A stretch of DNA of 10,621 bases from assembly GCA_027451085.1 (NCBI GenBank), contig DAIDKA010000031.1, positions 1 to 10,621 on the forward strand, in the 5' to 3' direction. Below, one piece after another: positions 1 to 5,278 of this stretch. The notes beneath the pieces were generated by a model. It was not told where the DNA came from and ran no database searches. It saw only the letters and a list, made by a program, of their open reading frames with translations. Each line of letters opens with the position of its first letter. Positions within the stretch are counted from its first letter, which is position 1. The position numbers and the translations under genes are program-made. The stretch is from Gammaproteobacteria bacterium (GTDB lineage Bacteria > Pseudomonadota > Gammaproteobacteria > Steroidobacterales > Steroidobacteraceae).

Positions 1-791
1 AGAAGGCGTGGACGCCACAGCCCCCCATTCTTCGCATAGAGCAAGATGTAATCATGATCCTCACTCAGATGCCTTGCAGAGTTCTTCGGGCCGTCCATCT
101 TGTGCCAAATGACATTTGCAACGAAATTATCCGGTCCAAAAACCTCTTCACATACGCATCGTAGATTTTGAATTTCATTGTCGTCGATGCTAATAAAAAT
201 AGCTCCATCTTCCGCAAGTAAATTACGGGCCAATCGGAGCCTTGAATAAATCATCGTCAGCCAATCAGAATGGAATCTGCCGTTTGCCTGAGTGTTGGCG
301 ACCAGCCGCGCCCCTTTCTCATCGACCTGGTTTGACCGCAGCAAAAACTCCTCGACTCCTTCCGCGAAATCATCCTCATAGATGAAGTCTCGCCCCGTGT
401 TATACGGCGGATCGATATAGATGAGCTTGACCTTACCAAGGTAAGTCTCCTGCAGGAGCTTCAGCGCATCTAGATTATCCCCCTCTATAAACAGGTTCCT
501 TGTCGTATCAAAGTCAACGCTCTCGCCGCGCACCGGTCTCAGCGTCTTGGCGATCGGCGCGTTGGCTGTCAGCAGCGCCTCACGCTTTCCGGGCCAGTTC
601 AGCTGATAACGCTCCTGAGGTCCCTCGACTATCGAGCCCGACAGTTCCTGCCGCAACTGATCAAAGTCCACCGCTAACCTGACACCGCCGTCCTCGCCTT
701 TGACCTCCGTCACACAGCCTGGGAAAAGCTCGCGGATGCGGGCAATGTTGTCCTGGGACAGATCCGGCGAGCGCATCTTCAATTTATCCAT
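1..791 (-). CDS. Type III Mod-like site-specific DNA methyltransferase (5' part only)
   Basis: This is the N-terminal 263 codons of a DNA N6-adenine or N4-cytosine methyltransferase; the rest lies beyond the left edge. The frame is open from the ATG at 791 with no stop. Residues 101-112 (FIEGDNLDALKL) lead into YIDPPYNTG at 125-133, the catalytic DPPY motif IV placed before the SAM-binding region as in beta-class enzymes. DGAIFISIDDNE follows at 195-206, then an HDYILLYAKN segment at 245-254 typical of type III Mod subunits. Relatives are usually around 600 residues or more, so under half is visible and the target-recognition part is missing. The start lies one base after the DUF4391 stop, indicating coupled expression. 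It should methylate host DNA for the restriction-like operon, or help target recognition. By hand count GC drops from about 60% (481-780) to about 48% (1-480), with a minimum near 37% at 121-180. The family call is firm; subtype and target site are unknown. Confidence 0.93.
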   Translation of the reverse strand, partial: MDKLKMRSPDLSQDNIARIRELFPGCVTEVKGEDGGVRLAVDFDQLRQELSGSIVEGPQERYQLNWPGKREALLTANAPIAKTLRPVRGESVDFDTTRNLFIEGDNLDALKLLQETYLGKVKLIYIDPPYNTGRDFIYEDDFAEGVEEFLLRSNQVDEKGARLVANTQANGRFHSDWLTMIYSRLRLARNLLAEDGAIFISIDDNEIQNLRCVCEEVFGPDNFVANVIWHKMDGPKNSARHLSEDHDYILLYAKNGGLWRPRL

Positions 792-792
792 G

Positions 793-1470
793 TCAGTTCG
801 TCAGCTTTTCGCATTCTGATTTTAAACGGCGCAAAGTGGCATTGATCTCCACCTTGCGATTGAACTGGACCTCTCGGCCCAGTCTGGCCTCAGTCCTTTC
901 TATTTCGCGCTGGATGATGCGAACTTGGTCTGCCCGATCCACCAGTTCCTTCAAGGGCTCCTGCGGTCGCGCCTCGAAGGGCATCAGTCTGTACAGCAGA
1001 TGCTCGTACAGGCCCGCCAAGTCCAGTGCCTGGGGCAGTGGGGCACGGGCACCCTCCGCCGAAATCCAGTCCGTGGTGAAGTATTCCGATAGCACCCAGC
1101 GGGCAGCGTCGGACTCATTAGGCCGCTTGTAGCAAGCCGCTATCTGAATCCGGTCACTGTGCACCACCTCGAAGAGGACCGGATACTGTACCGCCTTGTC
1201 GATGCAGTGCAGAACCTCATGCTCCAGATTCTGAGTTTTGACCAGGACGCTGAAGACCTGAATTTCTGGCACGCCGGGACGGGCCGGCAGATTGACGGTC
1301 TCCGGCGCCAGCTTGTACTGCCAGACAATCTGGTCCACCTGCCGGACGAAAAGATCTTTCAATCTCGAAGTTGTTCCTCCGTATTCGTAGATCTTGCTCT
1401 TGGGTACCAAGCGACCGTACGCGGCCTTGGGCGGATAACTGATGAAGGCCGGATGCGCTGCGGCCGTCAT
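793..1470 (-). CDS. DUF4391 domain protein of a restriction-like operon
   Basis: This 225-residue protein matches the DUF4391 pattern: PKSKIYEY at 23-30, FVRQVDQIVWQYKLAPETVN at 41-60, and LPARPGVPEIQVF at 61-73, followed by an alpha/beta core containing HSDRIQIAACYKRPN (104-118). The C-terminus, about residues 172-223, is highly charged and helical (VRIIQREIERTEARLGRE) and looks like a coiled coil, suggesting protein contact. No catalytic motif, signal peptide or membrane segment is visible. No biochemical role is established as far as I know, but the family is repeatedly encoded between helicase and methyltransferase genes of defence clusters. Its ATG overlaps the helicase stop as ATGA, and its TGA ends one base before the methyltransferase ATG, so it is probably made in step with both. 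I infer a structural or specificity subunit linking helicase and methyltransferase. Confidence 0.85.
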   Translation of the reverse strand: MTAAAHPAFISYPPKAAYGRLVPKSKIYEYGGTTSRLKDLFVRQVDQIVWQYKLAPETVNLPARPGVPEIQVFSVLVKTQNLEHEVLHCIDKAVQYPVLFEVVHSDRIQIAACYKRPNESDAARWVLSEYFTTDWISAEGARAPLPQALDLAGLYEHLLYRLMPFEARPQEPLKELVDRADQVRIIQREIERTEARLGREVQFNRKVEINATLRRLKSECEKLTN

Positions 1471-4400
1471 TCCGCCTCCTGGATCACCAGGAATGCAATC
1501 AGTTCGAAGTCATCCAATCCTGCGATATTGTGCGCCAGTGCCGTCGTCCGCCCCCCGGTGAACAGGCTATCAATGTCCTTGTCGTCCTTGACTTCGATCA
1601 TGGAACGGATGGCCTGGCTCAGAAGACCCGAGTAGAGCTGCATCTTGCGGCCGTCTGCGGTTTCCCGGTTGAACAACTGGCAAACGTTCGGAATCGGACT
1701 CTCGCGCCCCTTGCAGCAGCTGCGTACCAGGTCCAGCAGCCGCTTGACCTCCGTATGGTCGTGAATGACCACGCCATCCTGACCTACATACACCAGATAA
1801 TATGGATGCAGGCGGTTGTGCTGCGGCAGATGCGCCGGTGGATTGATGGCCACATTCCGGTTTCGCAACGTGAAGATGGCGCCCGGCTTCAGCCCCAGGC
1901 CGGCATCGGCCGGCACCACGGCATGCAATCCGTTGGGCGCCCTTTCCAGTTCACCGTGAGTCTTGACGTAGTTCAGCAGATCCATACGGAAGTCATTCAG
2001 ACCCAGGTCTGTGATGGAAACGCCGGCCTTCAGATCTTCCAGCTCGATGACCTCATCCTGCAGGCGCCGCAGTTGTTCCTTCCGGTAGGCCACATCATTG
2101 GCCTGGGCAGACAGCACATTGTCATCACCCGTGGCGGTAACATCGACAATGGTCATGCGACTCTCGACCCGGTCCTTGAGCCGGATGTACTCATCCAGAG
2201 AGATATCCGGCCAGTAGTTCACCAGCTGGATGCTGCTGTTGAGCGATCCGATGCGATCTATCCGACCGAAACGCTGAATGATACGGACCGGATTCCAGTG
2301 AATGTCGTAGTTGACCAGGTAGTCGCAATCCTGAAGGTTCTGCCCCTCTGAAATGCAGTCCGTGCCAACCAACAGATCAATTTCGGCCACCTCATTGGGC
2401 AGCACCCGCGCCTTTTCCTTCGAACGCGGCGAAAACAGGGTCAGCACCTCCTGCAGGTCGTAGTTTCCGCGCCGACCCTTGGGTTTTACAGTCGCCCGCG
2501 GATCACGGCTCCCGGTAACCTCCGCACTGTGCAGTCCCTGCTTTGCCAGGACACCTGACAGCTGGTCATACAGGTAATCGGTCGTATCCGCGAAGGCCGA
2601 AAAGACCAGGATTTTCTTATTTCCCGGATTGATCGGTTGCGCGATCTTCTCCAGGATCAGGGTTTTCAGGTGCTGGAGTTTAGTGTCTTCCTCCGGGGTC
2701 ACCTTCTGCATCGAAGACAGCAGTTCCTCGATCAGCAGAACATCCGCCCGCAAAGCATCCTCCCAGGACGGCAGGTCCATATCGGCCAGGTTGATTTTGA
2801 CCTTGCCACCGACCTCTCCCTGGTCCTCCCCATCTTCATCGAAGTCCGGAATGTCGTCCTCTTCGGCGTCCAACTCGCCAAGCCGCGGCGTCAGGTCCGC
2901 AACACTGGCAGAACCGCCCTGGGTCTTGAACAACTCGATCCTGGACAACGTCCCCTCGTGGTTACGGCGCAGGGACTGCAGCGTCAGCCGGAACGCATGC
3001 ACGGAGCTTTCCAGGCGCTTCAGTAGATTGACCGTCATCAGGGACTGGAGGCTCTTTTCCCGATCCGCCTGCCGGAGAGTTCCCCCACCCCCGGACACTT
3101 CGGTGTCATACAATTCCGCGTACTTGCTGCGACGGCTCGGCAGCAAGTACATCAGCGGCGCGTAGACCGCCAGCTTCAATAGCGACAGTCTTTCAAAAAT
3201 CTCGTTGAAGCCCATGACATCCGTCCGCCCGGTCAACGGGCAGCGGAACGATAGCGGCTTACGCCGCTCCGGAAACTGACCGATGTCGCGCGTATCGTAG
3301 AACGTCTGGATGTGCTTTCTGGACCTGGCGATGGTCACGCTGTCCAGCAGCTTGAAAAAGTCGAAGTCCAGGCGCTCCAGGATGGCCTGCGGCGTGCGTT
3401 GTTCCGGTGGCAGCTTTGACCACGCGTTGAAGGCCGCCTGAGCATTGCGGAATAGTTCTTCGATCCCCTTTTCCGTCTGCAGTTTTTCCCGCAGGTTCTC
3501 AGACTCCCCCTCATACGCCAGGGCCAGCTGGTTCCGCAGGTCATTGAACCGGTTGTTGACCGGGGTGGCGGACAGCATCAGCACCTTGGTCTTGATACCC
3601 CCCCGGATGACCTTATTCAGCAGCTTCTGATAGCGAGTTTCGTGGCCCTTGAAGGCGTCGTTATTGCGGAAGTTATGCGACTCGTCGATGACGACAAGAT
3701 CAAAATTCCCCCAGTTGACCCGGTTCAACGGCGTGCCGAAGGAATCCCCACTCTCGCGCCCAAGATCGGTATGGCTCAATACGTGATAGTTGAAGCGATC
3801 CGCCTGAAAAATATTCGTCGTCAGGGGACGGTTGTAGTTGAGCCAATTGCCCGCAAGTTTCTTCGGACACAGAACCAGCACGGACTTGTTGCGCAGCTCG
3901 TAATACTTGATGACCGCGAGCGCAGTGAAGGTCTTGCCCAGGCCAACACTGTCGGCCAGGATACAGCCGTTGTAGGTCTCCAGCTTGTTGATGATCCCGG
4001 TTGCGGCATCCTTCTGGAAATTGAACAGCTTCTGCCAGACCAGTGTTCTCTGGTATCCGGTCAGGTCGTTCGGCAGCACGTCCTCATTGATGTCCTCCAG
4101 GAACTCCTTGAAGATGCTGTACAGCATCAGAAAGTAGATGCTTTCCGGGGAGTTCTCCTGGTAGACCGAGGCAATGTGTTCGCAGACCTGCTCAGTGACA
4201 TCTTCCAGCTTGTCCGCATCCGTCCAGATCTGGTCGAACAGCTTCAGGTATGTCGCAGCGTTTGCCGGCTCATCGAACTTGTTGACGAAGTTCGATACGG
4301 CGTTGCCCTGCTGATAACCGAGGTCAACAGCTGTGAACCCGTGTAGGGGCATGTAGACGGTGTTCGCCAGGCCAGCCTGGACACAGGCAAACTGCTGCAT

Positions 4401-4781
4401 AGGGGCCTGGCCGCGGTTGCTCCGGAAGCGCGCTTTACGGCGCAGCCAATCCGCGCATTCACGGGCAATGGCCCTCTGGTTGAGCCGATTGCGCAGCTGG
4501 ATTTCGAACTCACTACCGTAAAGGCTACGCTCTCGATTCAGCTTCGGGATATGAAACTCCCGGCGCTCCTTGCGGAGTTTGTCGGTCGCCTCATCGGCAA
4601 CGAACGCCGGGGCAGTGAAGATAAATTCCAGGTCCCCGATCTGCTCCAGTTCGGCCTTTAGGGCCTCGAAGGCATACATCGAGAAACAGGACGCCGCCAC
4701 CTTGAGACGGGCGCCCGGCTTCAGAGTCTGCTTGAGGTCGTCGCCCAACAGCCGACTGATGTTGTCGATGATCTCTATCAA
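1467..4781 (-). CDS. SNF2-family helicase with N-terminal phospholipase-D-like domain (anti-phage type)
   Basis: This 1104-residue protein is probably the DNA-translocating motor of the operon. Residues about 1-190 resemble a phospholipase-D-like domain (CFSMYAFEAL at 32-41; YMPLHGFTAVDLG at 143-155), but I see no intact HxKxxxxD motif. The superfamily 2 core follows: ADSVGLGKT Walker A at 276-284, DESH at 366-369 and SATP at 404-407 form lobe one. Lobe two has LVFSAF at 725-730, GTDCISEGQNLQDCD at 806-820 and QRFGRIDRIGS at 836-846. A long insert between lobes carries an acidic stretch at about 636-655. The C-terminal 200 residues are unassigned. All ATPase motifs look intact, so an active ATPase is expected. 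Translation appears to begin at TTG 4781, with GGAG six bases upstream, overlapping the HTH stop as TTGA; the first methionine downstream is residue 35, inside the PLD-like domain. NCBI names similar proteins 'phospholipase D-like domain-containing anti-phage protein' (from memory). Confidence 0.95.
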   Translation of the reverse strand: MIEIIDNISRLLGDDLKQTLKPGARLKVAASCFSMYAFEALKAELEQIGDLEFIFTAPAFVADEATDKLRKERREFHIPKLNRERSLYGSEFEIQLRNRLNQRAIARECADWLRRKARFRSNRGQAPMQQFACVQAGLANTVYMPLHGFTAVDLGYQQGNAVSNFVNKFDEPANAATYLKLFDQIWTDADKLEDVTEQVCEHIASVYQENSPESIYFLMLYSIFKEFLEDINEDVLPNDLTGYQRTLVWQKLFNFQKDAATGIINKLETYNGCILADSVGLGKTFTALAVIKYYELRNKSVLVLCPKKLAGNWLNYNRPLTTNIFQADRFNYHVLSHTDLGRESGDSFGTPLNRVNWGNFDLVVIDESHNFRNNDAFKGHETRYQKLLNKVIRGGIKTKVLMLSATPVNNRFNDLRNQLALAYEGESENLREKLQTEKGIEELFRNAQAAFNAWSKLPPEQRTPQAILERLDFDFFKLLDSVTIARSRKHIQTFYDTRDIGQFPERRKPLSFRCPLTGRTDVMGFNEIFERLSLLKLAVYAPLMYLLPSRRSKYAELYDTEVSGGGGTLRQADREKSLQSLMTVNLLKRLESSVHAFRLTLQSLRRNHEGTLSRIELFKTQGGSASVADLTPRLGELDAEEDDIPDFDEDGEDQGEVGGKVKINLADMDLPSWEDALRADVLLIEELLSSMQKVTPEEDTKLQHLKTLILEKIAQPINPGNKKILVFSAFADTTDYLYDQLSGVLAKQGLHSAEVTGSRDPRATVKPKGRRGNYDLQEVLTLFSPRSKEKARVLPNEVAEIDLLVGTDCISEGQNLQDCDYLVNYDIHWNPVRIIQRFGRIDRIGSLNSSIQLVNYWPDISLDEYIRLKDRVESRMTIVDVTATGDDNVLSAQANDVAYRKEQLRRLQDEVIELEDLKAGVSITDLGLNDFRMDLLNYVKTHGELERAPNGLHAVVPADAGLGLKPGAIFTLRNRNVAINPPAHLPQHNRLHPYYLVYVGQDGVVIHDHTEVKRLLDLVRSCCKGRESPIPNVCQLFNRETADGRKMQLYSGLLSQAIRSMIEVKDDKDIDSLFTGGRTTALAHNIAGLDDFELIAFLVIQEAE

Positions 4782-4987
4782 CTGCGACTCCGGCCGGTGG
4801 GCTTTTTCCGGTTGGAATTGGCGTCGATCCAGCGGTCGAGGTCAGAACGGCGGAATCGCCAGGTGCCCCCGAGCTTGAACGCCGGAATCTCCCCGTTCTG
4901 CGCCAGGCGGTAGACCGTGCGCTTGCCGGCCTTGAGGAAGACGGCCACCTCATCGAGGGTCAGGATTTCCCCGTCCGGCCGCGCCAT
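4778..4987 (-). CDS. Excisionase/MerR-type helix-turn-helix DNA-binding protein
   Basis: A 69-residue protein nearly all taken up by one HTH_17/excisionase-family domain. LTLDEVAVFLKAGKRTVYRL at 9-28 forms the helix-turn-helix, IPAFKLGGTWRFRRSDLDRW at 34-53 the wing and following helix, and the tail (RKKPTGRSRS) is basic. An in-frame TAA lies upstream, and ATG 4987 is the first standard start after it; a GGGGA lies rather far upstream, so initiation may be weak. It is the first gene of the defence operon, its stop overlapping the helicase TTG. Small proteins of this family act as recombination directionality factors or as transcription regulators. No integrase is in the window, so I favour an operon regulator, with the phased repeats at 5015-5054 as plausible sites, or a DNA-binding subunit of the complex. 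The domain call is firm; the role is inference. Confidence 0.9.
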   Translation of the reverse strand: MARPDGEILTLDEVAVFLKAGKRTVYRLAQNGEIPAFKLGGTWRFRRSDLDRWIDANSNRKKPTGRSRS

Positions 4988-5014
4988 CGGCAGTACCGTC
5001 CCCGGATCACATGA

Positions 5015-5054
5015 AATTGGCCAAGTTTAGCCAATTCCGCCTAAAGATGGCCAA
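5015..5054. promoter_or_regulatory. Helically phased NGCCAA repeats with dyad, candidate HTH operator
   Basis: TGGCCAA occurs at 5018-5024 and 5048-5054, and TAGCCAA at 5028-5034. Their starts are 10 and 20 bases apart, so all face the same side of the helix; the intermediate slot at 5038-5044 is occupied only by a degenerate CGCCTAA. The first two also form a dyad, AATTGGC (5015-5021) and GCCAATT (5030-5036), with eight bases between. The cluster ends 27 bases upstream of the HTH start. Excisionase-type proteins commonly bind arrays of about 10-base phased direct repeats, so this is a reasonable autoregulatory site. Binding itself is not shown by sequence. Confidence 0.45.
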
Positions 5055-5119
5055 CGCAGCGCGATAGGCCGTCACATCCGGCAGCAAGCCCCGGCTGTCG
5101 GTGAACAGCAGCTCCTCCA

Positions 5120-5140
5120 CTGGGGGAGTTGGCACCCCAG
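5120..5140. promoter_or_regulatory. Dyad enclosing the -35 box of the rightward promoter
   Basis: CTGGGG (5120-5125) and CCCCAG (5135-5140) are a perfect six-base inverted repeat with nine bases between. The -35 hexamer at 5129-5134 lies inside the spacer, so a regulator bound here would block RNA polymerase. It could be an operator for the receptor gene or a chance GC-rich dyad. Confidence 0.3.
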
Positions 5141-5158
5141 CGACCACCGCTATATACT
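5129..5158 (+). promoter_or_regulatory. Sigma70-type promoter for the TonB receptor gene
   Basis: TTGGCA at 5129-5134 matches five of six bases of the -35 consensus. TATACT at 5153-5158 matches five of six of the -10, with an 18-base spacer; TATATA at 5151-5156 with 16 bases is an alternative register. Transcription would begin near 5165, leaving a leader of about 114 bases before the receptor ATG. It is the best promoter match I found in the intergenic region. Confidence 0.55.
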
Positions 5159-5162
5159 GATG

Positions 5163-5190
5163 ACTATAGCGAACCGGGCTGATTTAACAA
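5163..5190 (-). promoter_or_regulatory. Weak candidate promoter for the defence operon
   Basis: Read leftward, TTGTTA (5190-5185) and TATAGT (5168-5163) are separated by 16 bases; the -10 matches five of six, the -35 four of six. Transcription would begin near 5156, inside the -10 box of the rightward promoter, and would give a leader of about 170 bases containing the phased repeats. A second possibility closer to the HTH gene is TTGGCC followed after 19 bases by TAAACT, which overlaps the repeats themselves. Neither is strong. Confidence 0.25.
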
Positions 5191-5278
5191 TATCCGGTTA
5201 CCTGCGAATTTATCAGACAAACGCTGCCGCAGCTGACTCCAGCCATGTGGATAGCGTACCTGGGGAGACGAAGAACGA

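Noticed and set aside
1530..2351. 273-codon open frame on the plus strand opposite the helicase
   Set aside because: Antisense shadow of the conserved helicase C-terminal half; no plausible start signal or domain.
3642..4346. 234-codon open frame on the plus strand opposite helicase lobe one
   Set aside because: It mirrors the Walker A region of the helicase and has no family features of its own.
4778..4987. HTH gene as proof of a prophage or integrative element
   Set aside because: Excisionase-type domains are common regulators; there is no integrase, attachment-site repeat or transposase in the window.
5094..5109. GCTGT/ACAGC hairpin in the divergent intergenic region
   Set aside because: Only five base pairs, no T-run, and not within a confident transcript end.
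5130..5145. Sigma54-like -24 element TGGCAC
   Set aside because: No TTGC-type -12 element at the required spacing; the sigma70 hexamers explain the region better.
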